Shown here one piece after another: positions 8,448 through 16,513 of a stretch of DNA of 19,753 nt. The notes under the pieces were generated by a model. The model saw nothing but the letters and a program-made list of their open reading frames with translations. It made no database searches and was not told the origin of the DNA. Source of the stretch: Balneolaceae bacterium (lineage in GTDB: Bacteria > Bacteroidota > Rhodothermia > Balneolales > Balneolaceae); the NCBI GenBank assembly GCA_007123785.1, contig SLGL01000076.1, positions 1 through 19,753 of the forward strand, written 5' to 3'. Position numbers and translations under genes: made by a program. The number at the start of each line of letters is the position of its first letter. Positions within the stretch are counted from its first letter, which is position 1.

Positions 8448-9962
8448 ATGAATAGAAAGATACTGATCATCGGATTCCTCCTGGTTACAGGTTTTGTTTT
8501 TACAAATTGTTCCAGTAACGAATATGAAAACTCATCCGCAATTTACCTACAAACAGTTCGTGCCTATGCCGATACTATGATTGAACATGGCCGGGACTAT
8601 TATGGTGAGGTTCACTCTCCACTATTTGCGGTTACACTTGATCGGAAAACCCTGGCAATGCCCGAGGGAGAGAGTCTTGAAAATATTCAAAATCTGAGCT
8701 TCGAGGATTGGGGAGTACGCAATCAGGACAGAATTTTGAATGGTGCAAACACCATGCGCCACCAAAACCTTTATCAAATATTATATGCATTAACCGGGAT
8801 ATCCGGTGATTCTGTGTATGCAAACCAGGCCGATGAGGCGCTTACGTGGTTTTTTCAAAATGCTCAAAGTGAAGGAACCGGACTGGTTGCATGGGGAGAT
8901 CATGCTGGCTGGAATTTCTACGAAAACAACCCGGCCGGAATCGATATTCACGAATTTTCGCGTCCATGGATATTATGGGACAGAACCTTTGAACTCGTGC
9001 CGGATGAAGCAGAACGTTTTTCTTATGGATTGTGGAATCATCAGATTGGAAATCAGGAAACAGGGGCTTTCTCCCGCCATGCCAAATTAAGTGAACACGG
9101 TCCGGACACCGGTTGGGATTTTCCCAGGCATTCAGGATTTTTTATCAATACCTGGGCAGAAGCTTATCACAGAACTGAAGATTCAACATTCCTTCAGGCG
9201 ATAGAGACACTGCTCGATTTTCATGATCGCCATTCAAGTGAAGAAACGGGTGCTATTCCCGCCGAAGTAGACAATCCGCGGTCAAATAACCTGATGCTCT
9301 GGCCGCAAAGTAATTTGTCGTTGGCTATCGATTTATGGAGAAGTGCTGAGTCTGGATACCTGCCGGATAATTTGGCAGAACGAATGCAGAATATGGCTCT
9401 GAAAATAGATGAGATCTATCATCTTCTCCCACATGAAGTAAATGAAAAAGGTGGTTTTGTTCAGCGAAGTCAAATACATACACTTGAAGCTATTTCATTG
9501 CTGGATGAACATGGAAGTCCCTATACAGACCTGTGGGGAGGCGCTTACGGCCACAGGGCAACCGTAAAAGTAGCCAATAAATGTTTGTTGCGATATCGGC
9601 AAACAAGCAGTGAAGATTACAGGCGTTTGGTGCTCGGTGCCGCTTCTCAATATTTAGATTCTGAACCTGATTCGGACCAGGTTGTATATCCGGGCACGAT
9701 GGGCGATGCAATTTTTCTGATGGTGGGTGCATACGAACTTACCGGTGATGAACGCTTTCTTAACCGGGCCGCTTACTTCGGCCAACTGGCACTTACCATG
9801 TTTTTTGATGATGATTCGCCGCTTCCCCGTGCTATTTCTGTGCATGATCACTATGAGGCAAACATAAACCGCCCCGATACATTAATCATGGCACTTTTTA
9901 AGTTGTGGGCAATATTGAATGATGAAGATTCAAGCCTCTCTTTAATTTGGATTGACAGATAG
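8448..9962 (+). CDS. Lipoprotein resembling PL2 pectate lyase (alpha/alpha barrel)
   Basis: A 504-residue protein. An upstream in-frame ATG at 8391 is rejected because the chosen start gives a proper lipoprotein signal (N-R-K, hydrophobic core, F-T-N-C21). The body is helical and looks like a six/seven-hairpin toroid. Several short blocks recall Pectate_lyase_2 (PF06917): RDYYG-x-x-HSPLF, RHQNLYQIL, and an acidic/aromatic block. Residues that match my memory of the PL2 active site are H152 (GDHAGW), E169 (IHEF), R210 and H211 (SRHAK); in the Yersinia enzyme the equivalents are a His/Glu/His manganese site and a catalytic Arg, with the same 41-residue Glu-to-Arg spacing. Cleavage of a uronate polymer by beta-elimination is therefore plausible. 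A different toroid glycosidase remains possible. Base composition looks lower in G+C than in the A/B genes. Confidence 0.62.
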   Translation: MNRKILIIGFLLVTGFVFTNCSSNEYENSSAIYLQTVRAYADTMIEHGRDYYGEVHSPLFAVTLDRKTLAMPEGESLENIQNLSFEDWGVRNQDRILNGANTMRHQNLYQILYALTGISGDSVYANQADEALTWFFQNAQSEGTGLVAWGDHAGWNFYENNPAGIDIHEFSRPWILWDRTFELVPDEAERFSYGLWNHQIGNQETGAFSRHAKLSEHGPDTGWDFPRHSGFFINTWAEAYHRTEDSTFLQAIETLLDFHDRHSSEETGAIPAEVDNPRSNNLMLWPQSNLSLAIDLWRSAESGYLPDNLAERMQNMALKIDEIYHLLPHEVNEKGGFVQRSQIHTLEAISLLDEHGSPYTDLWGGAYGHRATVKVANKCLLRYRQTSSEDYRRLVLGAASQYLDSEPDSDQVVYPGTMGDAIFLMVGAYELTGDERFLNRAAYFGQLALTMFFDDDSPLPRAISVHDHYEANINRPDTLIMALFKLWAILNDEDSSLSLIWIDR

Positions 9963-10055
9963 TCCGAACGGAGCGGCTGAATAGTGTGTCTTGCATCAAC
10001 AACGCATGTAGTAACAACATTAAGAAATTAAACATTAATATAAAGCCAAAGAATT

Positions 10056-11198
10056 ATGAAGTCTGTATCTAAGTGGTGGCCTTATATCATCCGAAACTTT
10101 TTTCTGGCCGGGTCCATTGTCTTTATTGCTGCATGTGACAATACGGATGTTATCGTTGAAAAGCCTTTACCCGAAGACCTGAAACCTTATTTCTCACCTC
10201 CCGAAGAGTTTGCCGGTGAATATGGGGATTATCGTTCTCCCCTTATTTTTGAATCGGGTGACGAGGTGCAAAACAGATCAGACTGGGAGCAAAGGCGCCA
10301 GGAAATTCTTGACCGGTGGCACGGATTGTTGGGTGAATGGCCCGAAGTGCTGGACAATCCGACTGTAAATTATATTGAATCGGGCCAGCGGGAAGATTTT
10401 ATGCAACACAGGGTTGAATTTGAAGTGGCACCGGGATGGATGCGTGATGCCTATATTCTCATCCCCGAAGGTGACGGGCCGATGCCCGCAGCCGTGGTTC
10501 CTTTTTATGATGCGGAAACTGGTGTTGGTTTGGAGCGCGAGATGAGAGATTTTGCATATCAGCTGACCAAAAGAGGCTTTGTAACCCTTTCGTTCGGAAG
10601 CGATCCGCGCTCAAACTATTACCCTGAGGAAGATAATGCCACTCTTCAGCCGCTCTCTTTTATGGCCTATATGGCAGCAAATGCCTACCAGGTATTGGCG
10701 AACCTCGATGAGGTGGATCCGGACAGAATTGGGATTGTGGGTCATTCCTACGGAGGTAAATGGGCGATGTTCGCATCTGCTTTATATGATAAATTTGCGA
10801 TTGGGGTTTGGTCGGACGGTGGCATTGTATTTGATGAGAGCAGGAGTAATGTTAATTTTTGGGATCCCTGGTACCTTGGATATGAGCCTGGAGATATTGA
10901 GAGAGACTGGCGGGGTATCCCGGAAGAAGAAAATCCCCGAATCGGTGCGTATAAAGTGATGATTGAAGAGGGCTGGGACCTCCATGAACTCCATGCCTTG
11001 ATGGCACCTCGGCCATTCCTGGTTTCAGCCGGTTCCGAAGATCCACCCAAGCGCTGGATACCTTTAAACCATGCGATTGATGTAAATCTATTGCTTGGTT
11101 ATGAAAACCGGGTCGCGATGCAAAACCGCCCGACTCACGGTCCTGACGAGTATTCAAACGAGGTGATTTATCGGTTCTTTGAACATTTTTTGAAATAA
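10056..11198 (+). CDS. Lipoprotein alpha/beta hydrolase (CE15/acetyl-esterase-like fold)
   Basis: A 380-residue lipoprotein: a Sec signal with an R-N-F-F core and lipobox I-A-A-C27, followed by D-N-T-D. The acidic residues just after Cys are compatible with a surface-export signal in Bacteroidota. The hydrolase domain has the nucleophile elbow G229-H-S231-Y-G-G-K, a downstream D-G-G-I-V-F-D segment, an acid candidate E328/D329 (SAGSEDPP) and His361 (THGPDEY). The overall arrangement recalls CE15 glucuronoyl esterases and acetylxylan esterases, but the CE15 G-C-S-R elbow is absent, so I call only an esterase-type hydrolase. It follows the PL2-like gene by 93 bases, consistent with surface de-esterification next to backbone cleavage, and it is the last gene before a 338-base gap. 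Confidence 0.78.
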   Translation: MKSVSKWWPYIIRNFFLAGSIVFIAACDNTDVIVEKPLPEDLKPYFSPPEEFAGEYGDYRSPLIFESGDEVQNRSDWEQRRQEILDRWHGLLGEWPEVLDNPTVNYIESGQREDFMQHRVEFEVAPGWMRDAYILIPEGDGPMPAAVVPFYDAETGVGLEREMRDFAYQLTKRGFVTLSFGSDPRSNYYPEEDNATLQPLSFMAYMAANAYQVLANLDEVDPDRIGIVGHSYGGKWAMFASALYDKFAIGVWSDGGIVFDESRSNVNFWDPWYLGYEPGDIERDWRGIPEEENPRIGAYKVMIEEGWDLHELHALMAPRPFLVSAGSEDPPKRWIPLNHAIDVNLLLGYENRVAMQNRPTHGPDEYSNEVIYRFFEHFLK

Positions 11199-11391
11199 GC
11201 AATTGTATAAATTTTGAGGTGTTGTGTCGGGAAGATATTAATACTGAATGATGGTTTTTTTTGAATGTGTTGTGATCTTTTTAGAAATATTTTAAAGTTG
11301 CATAGTATTCTTTTTTTTAATAGTCTGAACAGAAGCCTTTTATAATCCATGAGATTGTATTTACTTGCAATTTAGTGGATATTTTTTTCCA

Positions 11392-11410
11392 GGTTAACTT
11401 AACCGGTTAA
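11392..11410. promoter_or_regulatory. Triple half-site palindromic operator candidate (LacI-type symmetry)
   Basis: The sequence ggttaacttaaccggttaa contains a perfect 12-base palindrome, ttaaccggttaa (11399-11410), with a central CG. It also contains an overlapping inverted repeat, ggttaa-c-ttaacc (11392-11404), giving three alternating half-sites. CG-centred palindromes of this kind are typical of LacI-family operators. It lies 126 bases upstream of the AH2 start codon in an intergenic region. No regulator gene is in the window. Confidence 0.55.
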
Positions 11411-11427
11411 ATGCAATAACTGATTGC

Positions 11428-11461
11428 TTGTTTTACTGGTTTGTTACCGGAATTATATTTT
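11428..11461 (+). promoter_or_regulatory. Weak Bacteroidota-type promoter candidate for AH2
   Basis: TTG at 11428-11430 and tatatttt at 11454-11461 resemble the -33 TTTG and -7 TAnnTTTG elements of the Bacteroidota primary sigma factor. The last base of the -7 element does not match and the spacer is long (23 bases). The position just downstream of the operator candidate is the main support. Confidence 0.25.
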
Positions 11462-11536
11462 TTTATTCCTTTTATTTTATTTGTTTTAGAATAAAGGAAA
11501 CGTGTCCATTTTTATTTTCAGATAGGTGTTTAGTTT

Positions 11537-12760
11537 ATGAAGAAAAACAGACGGGAATTTTTAAAAATCACTGGCCTGGCAGGAGCGGGACTTGCCGGGC
11601 TGAATTTTATGAATGGCTGCACTCCGAACTCTCAGAACCGAACAGGTGAAGGCCGAAACTGGCAGGAAGACCCCGAGTGGCAGCGAATACAATATGGTGA
11701 ATGGGGCGGGCCGGGTGTAGACCCAAGGCCGGGTGCGATGGACGAGATTTTGCTGAAAGATTATGCACCGAAATCATCGCTGGTGCTACCGATTACCGAG
11801 GTGGATCAGCCCAGGTATGACGCTATTGATGTTCATATCCACAACTACCCTGCCCGTGCCGACGGGGATACCCGCCAGGTACTTGCCGAATGGGTGGGAA
11901 CCATGGATGAGGTTGGCGTGGAAACTTCGGTCGTTCATACCAATGCAATTGGGGATCGTTTCCGGGAGCTGACCGAACTCTATCTGGATAACTATCCTGA
12001 CCGGTTTCAGCTCTATTGCGGTGTTGATCTGAATGAGATCGGGGCATCTGATTATCCCGAGCGAGCTGCTGAAGAGCTGCATCGCTGCTACGAAATGGGA
12101 GCCCGCGGTGTAGGTGAGCTGACTGATAAAGGCCTGGGGTTATCTGCAGATTCATCTATCCCCCGGGATGAGCGCCTTCATCACGATGATCCCCGTCTGG
12201 ATCTGTTCTGGCAAACGTGCGGGGAACTCAATATGCCGGTGAACATTCACATTGCCGATCATCCATCAGCCTGGGAGCCGCTGGATGTGTTTCAGGAGCG
12301 TACTCCCGACTACCAGCACTTCAATCTTCATGGTGATGATATTTTATCTCACGGCGAACTGCTGGCCCGGCGCGACAGCCTGCTCGAAAAACATCCTGAT
12401 ACCACATTCATTGCCTGTCACCTGAGCAACGAGGGGCATGACCTTGCCTCACTGAGTGAAGCCCTGGACCGCTACCCGAATCTTTATCTGGACATTTCCG
12501 CACGCGACTATGAAGTGGGACGCACACCCCGTGCTGCCAAAAGATTTCTGGAAGCCTATCCGGACCGTGTGCTTTTCGGGACCGACATGGGCATGCAAAA
12601 AAGTATGTACCGAGCCTGGTGGCGCCTGCTGGAAACCGATGACGAGTATATGACCGGGCGGGTATGGTGGCCATATTACGGGCTCGATTTACCGGATTCG
12701 GTCCTTGAACCGCTTTATCGTGGAAATGCCGAACGCATTATGAACTGGGAAGAAGTGTAA
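11537..12760 (+). CDS. Tat-exported amidohydrolase, Amidohydro_2 family, probable lipoprotein (AH2)
   Basis: A 407-residue paralogue of AH1. The Tat signal N-R-R-E-F-L-K is followed by F-M-N-G-C28, an imperfect lipobox, so lipid anchoring is likely but not certain; AH1 has no such Cys. Metal and catalytic candidates match AH1: H100-x-H102 (DVHIHNY), H238 (NIHIAD), H295 (ACHLSNE) and D350 (FGTDMG). It differs from AH1 by about 25 extra residues between signal and barrel and by GVGEL in place of GMKIF at the strand where AH1 has Lys, which may change metal ligation or substrate. It heads the second gene set, downstream of the operator candidate, and precedes A2 by 73 bases. A role as lactonase or related C-O/C-C hydrolase is inferred from family and neighbours. 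Confidence 0.84.
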   Translation: MKKNRREFLKITGLAGAGLAGLNFMNGCTPNSQNRTGEGRNWQEDPEWQRIQYGEWGGPGVDPRPGAMDEILLKDYAPKSSLVLPITEVDQPRYDAIDVHIHNYPARADGDTRQVLAEWVGTMDEVGVETSVVHTNAIGDRFRELTELYLDNYPDRFQLYCGVDLNEIGASDYPERAAEELHRCYEMGARGVGELTDKGLGLSADSSIPRDERLHHDDPRLDLFWQTCGELNMPVNIHIADHPSAWEPLDVFQERTPDYQHFNLHGDDILSHGELLARRDSLLEKHPDTTFIACHLSNEGHDLASLSEALDRYPNLYLDISARDYEVGRTPRAAKRFLEAYPDRVLFGTDMGMQKSMYRAWWRLLETDDEYMTGRVWWPYYGLDLPDSVLEPLYRGNAERIMNWEEV

Positions 12761-12833
12761 AACAACATCAAATGAGGCAGCCTGCAAACATTTTCTAAAC
12801 AATGACTCAAACAATTTAAAATTTATAAATATC

Positions 12834-14282
12834 ATGGGTAATAACCGCAGAACCTTTTTAAAACAGATCAGCCTGGCAGGGCTTGGTCTGACCGGTGCGA
12901 GCAAGCTGATTGCCGAATCGCAAGCCAGCGATCCCTATCGCAGAAACCGAAAACAGGTATTCAATATGCACGGCTATGCTGCTCCGCCGCTCGAAACCGT
13001 CCGTATAGGATTGGTAGGCATCGGTAGCCGGGGTTCGGGCATGACCCGCCGCCTGGCCGGTGTTGAGGGGGTTGAAATTAAAGCAATGTGTGATACGGTG
13101 CCGGAACGGGTACATGAGACTATCGAGGCAATCAGCGGATTTCCACAGCATGACCCTGATATATATACCGACGGACCGGAAGACTGGAAGCGGATGTGCG
13201 AGCGCGATGACCTCGACATGATCTACATTGCCACCCCCTGGCGCCTGCACGGGGAGCAGTGCATATTTGCCATGGAGCACGACAAGCATGTGTATGTGGA
13301 GATACCGGCGGCGACCTCCATTGAGCAGTGCTGGGAGCTGGTGGAGACCTCGGAACGCACCCGCAAACACTGCGCACTTATGTCAGCTTCCGGCCATAGC
13401 GGACTGAATGCCGTGACACTGAATATGGCCCGAAAAGGATTTTTGGGAGACCTGGTTCATGCCGAAGGAAATTATGTACACGACCGGGTGTCGAACCCTA
13501 ACAGATGGACCCGGGATGAGCACGGATGGTTCGGTTATCGCCCCTGGAGGCTGGATGAAAATGTGGCAAGGGATGGGAATCTGTATCCTCAGCACGGGCT
13601 GACTCCGCTTTCACAGATGCTGAAGCTCAACTATGGCGATCAGATGGACTACCTGGTATCGGTTTCCAGCGATGATTTTACGATGGCTCCGCTGATGGAA
13701 AAGCTTGCCGAGGAGGACGATTATTTTGAGCCGTATGTTGGAAAGAAATTCCGGGGCAATATGAATGTGACGGTCATCCGTACCAAAAAAGGCCGTACGA
13801 TTATGCTTCAGCACGATATCAGCACACCGAGGCCGGGTTCTCGGTTTCAGCTAATCAGCGGTACCAAAGGCATTGCACAGCACGCCCCGGCACCTGCTCG
13901 TTTTGCCACGGAAGACGGCGGCTGGCTGGATGAAAGTGAATTTAATCAACTGGTAGAAGAATATACTCCCGAAATGACACGCCGGTTTGATGAACTGGTT
14001 CAGCAATCAGAAGACAGAGAACGTGAACAACTTCGGGGTTATGCCCGTGTGGATGCAATTGACTGGCGCCTGATTGACTGCCTGCGAAACGGGCTACCGC
14101 TGGAGATGGATGTATATGATGCAGCCCTTTGGAGTGCCATCACCCCGCTTACAGAGTGGTCGGTGGCCAACCGCTCTAACTCCGTATCGGTCCCCGATTT
14201 TACAGCCGGAAATTGGAAAACCAACGAATACGGTCTGGATGTAACTCTGGGCAGGGGCGGAGGCACAACAAGGTTGTTGTAA
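12834..14282 (+). CDS. Tat-exported GH109-like Gfo/Idh/MocA oxidoreductase, subfamily A copy 2 (A2)
   Basis: A 482-residue protein closely matching A1 along its length. The Tat signal N-R-R-T-F-L-K has no Cys, so the product should be soluble. The FNMHGYAAPPLETVR block leads into the nucleotide site G59-L-V-G62-I-G64-S-R-G67. Y251-P-Q-H254 is kept. H188 stands where the B proteins have Tyr, and R405-V-D-A-I-D410 replaces GHGGMD, exactly as in A1. The C-terminal block WSVANRSNSVSVPDFT is shared almost word for word with A1. Stretches of this gene look more G+C-rich than its neighbours. It lies between AH2 and the two-domain esterase. A1 and A2 share their deviations from the B type, so they probably share a reaction that differs from B1/B2. 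Confidence 0.88.
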   Translation: MGNNRRTFLKQISLAGLGLTGASKLIAESQASDPYRRNRKQVFNMHGYAAPPLETVRIGLVGIGSRGSGMTRRLAGVEGVEIKAMCDTVPERVHETIEAISGFPQHDPDIYTDGPEDWKRMCERDDLDMIYIATPWRLHGEQCIFAMEHDKHVYVEIPAATSIEQCWELVETSERTRKHCALMSASGHSGLNAVTLNMARKGFLGDLVHAEGNYVHDRVSNPNRWTRDEHGWFGYRPWRLDENVARDGNLYPQHGLTPLSQMLKLNYGDQMDYLVSVSSDDFTMAPLMEKLAEEDDYFEPYVGKKFRGNMNVTVIRTKKGRTIMLQHDISTPRPGSRFQLISGTKGIAQHAPAPARFATEDGGWLDESEFNQLVEEYTPEMTRRFDELVQQSEDREREQLRGYARVDAIDWRLIDCLRNGLPLEMDVYDAALWSAITPLTEWSVANRSNSVSVPDFTAGNWKTNEYGLDVTLGRGGGTTRLL

Positions 14283-14401
14283 ATTCTACATTGGTTTCTT
14301 TCTGTCTCCCATTCTTATTGTCTAAAATCATTATGGGTGATAGATTAAAAGTCTGAAATAGATGTTCATTATCCTATTCCGGCGTATTTTCAATTTGATT
14401 T

Positions 14402-16486
14402 ATGTTTATTAGAAAATCCTTCTTCTATGTTATTCTGAGCATCCTTTTTTTTCAAGACAGTGCTTCAGGATTAACTTCACATAACATGATTCGGGCTTCA
14501 ATAAATTCGGAAATAATTTCTTCCGATAGCCTTCCTTCTGTTTTTACAGACCGGCAAGATCTGCTCGATCTGTTTATAAAAGCAGAAGCGGCTACCAGGT
14601 TCAGTATCAACCAGCTGCCTGATGATTTGGAAGATTGGGAAATAAAGCGGAACGATATAAGGAACGCGATAATAGAATCAGCAGGAATAGAATTGGCAGA
14701 TCCTGATCTGCCTTTTGATGTGCAGGAAACTGCGACGATAACTCTTGGAGGCTATAGCATCAAAAATATTGCTTTTCAATCACTTCCAGGAGTTTATGCA
14801 ACATCAAACTTATTCATTCCTGATGGAGACGGGCCATTTCCGGCGGTGATTGTGATGCTGGGCCATTGGGAAAGCGGCAAGCTGGAAGGGCAGCCGATTG
14901 GTCATGCACTGGCTCGGAATGGCTACGTTGCCCTTGTGATGGACCCATGGGGAGCTGGCGAAAGAACAACTAATTTTGGTGAATTTGAATATCACGGCGG
15001 GAATCTCGGTGCGTCTTTGATGAATATCGGCAGAACTCTGCTGGGTATCCAGGTTTCCGATAATATGAGAGGTGTAGATTATCTCGCTTCATTATCGTAT
15101 GTAGATGCCGATAATATCGGTGCAACCGGTGCAAGCGGCGGCGGAAATCAAGCTATGTGGTTGGCAGCGATCGATGATCGAATTAAAGCTGCTGTTCCTG
15201 TTGTGAGTGTGGGTACCTTTGAGTCTTATGTGTTGGGCCACAACTGTATTTGCGAAGTTCTGGTGGATGGCCTGACCTACACAGAGGCCTCCGGAGTTCT
15301 GGGACTGATGGTCCCGAGAGCGTTAAAAATGCATAATCACACCCAGGAATCGAATCCCACCTTTTTCCCTGAAGAGATGATGCGCACCTATCAAAATGCA
15401 AAGCCAATCTTTGAGCTGCATGGTGCCGGAGACAACATCTCTTACGATCTGTTTGATCATACACATGGATACTTTCAGGAAAACAGGGAGGGGATGATCG
15501 GCTGGTTCGATCTGCACCTGAAAGGAGAAGGCGATGGCCGGCTAAAAGAGGAGATTTCATTTGATCCGGTTCCATCAGAAGATCTGCTGGTTTACCCGGA
15601 TGAACGATTTGAAGGTGTGAAGAGCACGGCCGAATATAATCGAATGATGGGAGAAGAGCTTCGATCAGATTTTCTAAGCATAAATGAGTTTGATATTTCT
15701 GTGAAGCAGGAGCGGTTAAAAGAAATTTTGCGAACTGGCGAAACTGAATTAATGGAAGTGCACCATTATTCAGCCATAAATGAATGGGAACGGGTTGTTT
15801 TGAAGGGCAGTGACAATAAAATAGTGCCACTGCTCTACCGGCCGCCAACTGGCAGCTCTGAGGAGTATGTGATCATTACTCACCCTGAAGGGAAAAGTGC
15901 TATACCTGATGAGATAATTAATAAATGGGCAGAAAAAAGGTTAGGTATTGTATTGGCAGATCTTTCCGGAATGGGGGAGAATGCACTCTCTGATAATACA
16001 GCACATCACAATATTGCCCGTTTTCACACTCTTTCCAGAAGTAACCTCTGGCTGGGAAGAACGCTGATGGGTGAATGGGTCCGGGAGCTGAGCCTGATTG
16101 AGGACTTTCTTATTTCAAACTTACATGCAGATCAAATACAAGCAGATGGAATACGTGAAACCGGAATTGCTGCTCTTTTTTCCTCTGCTCTTGGGGAAAC
16201 GAAATTTTCAAATATAACCTTGCGGGATGCCCCGGTATCATACCTGTTTGATGATCGGGATCATATAAACTTTTTTTCCATGGCTGTGCATCTTCCGGGG
16301 TTTCTTGGCTGGGGTGATGTTTCACTTGCAGCAGGCATGAGCAATTCGGATGTCACGTTCATCAATCCGGTGACAATGTCTGGCAGGGCTCTTGACGAGG
16401 ATCAGCAGCAAGCCTATTCTTCTGAATTTGAATCATTGAGGAGTAATCTTCAGAGTTCCGGGCAAACAGATTTTCTAAATAAATAA
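14402..16486 (+). CDS. Secreted two-domain esterase; active N-terminal and degenerate C-terminal alpha/beta hydrolase domains
   Basis: A 694-residue protein with a Sec-type signal (R-K-S-F-F, hydrophobic to about residue 20). The N-terminal hydrolase domain (about 100-380) has G243-A-S245-G-G-G as nucleophile elbow, D344 as acid candidate and H355 (DHTHGY) as catalytic His, resembling acetylxylan-esterase/Abhydrolase_7 proteins. A second region (about 430-680) repeats the fold's landmarks, with H494-P-E-G-K and ADLSGMGE, but at the expected elbow reads G583-I-R-E-T-G588 with no Ser. It is therefore probably a non-catalytic or binding copy. The gene sits between A2 and B2, with B2 only 27 bases downstream, so it is likely co-transcribed. 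De-acylation of a glycan is the inferred role. Confidence 0.78.
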   Translation: MFIRKSFFYVILSILFFQDSASGLTSHNMIRASINSEIISSDSLPSVFTDRQDLLDLFIKAEAATRFSINQLPDDLEDWEIKRNDIRNAIIESAGIELADPDLPFDVQETATITLGGYSIKNIAFQSLPGVYATSNLFIPDGDGPFPAVIVMLGHWESGKLEGQPIGHALARNGYVALVMDPWGAGERTTNFGEFEYHGGNLGASLMNIGRTLLGIQVSDNMRGVDYLASLSYVDADNIGATGASGGGNQAMWLAAIDDRIKAAVPVVSVGTFESYVLGHNCICEVLVDGLTYTEASGVLGLMVPRALKMHNHTQESNPTFFPEEMMRTYQNAKPIFELHGAGDNISYDLFDHTHGYFQENREGMIGWFDLHLKGEGDGRLKEEISFDPVPSEDLLVYPDERFEGVKSTAEYNRMMGEELRSDFLSINEFDISVKQERLKEILRTGETELMEVHHYSAINEWERVVLKGSDNKIVPLLYRPPTGSSEEYVIITHPEGKSAIPDEIINKWAEKRLGIVLADLSGMGENALSDNTAHHNIARFHTLSRSNLWLGRTLMGEWVRELSLIEDFLISNLHADQIQADGIRETGIAALFSSALGETKFSNITLRDAPVSYLFDDRDHINFFSMAVHLPGFLGWGDVSLAAGMSNSDVTFINPVTMSGRALDEDQQQAYSSEFESLRSNLQSSGQTDFLNK

Positions 16487-16513
16487 AAAAATAATTAACC
16501 TTTTGAAATTATT

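Larger units (their letters stand above)
11199..11536. other. 338-base gene-free regulatory region
   Basis: Very A/T-rich, with T- and A-runs around 11250-11340 and 11455-11490. It contains no convincing ORF or RNA gene. The notable content is a palindromic operator candidate at 11392-11410 and a weak promoter candidate just after it. It separates the PL2-like/esterase genes from the second amidohydrolase-A-B set, so it is probably the promoter region for the 11537-17914 transcript. Confidence 0.6.
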
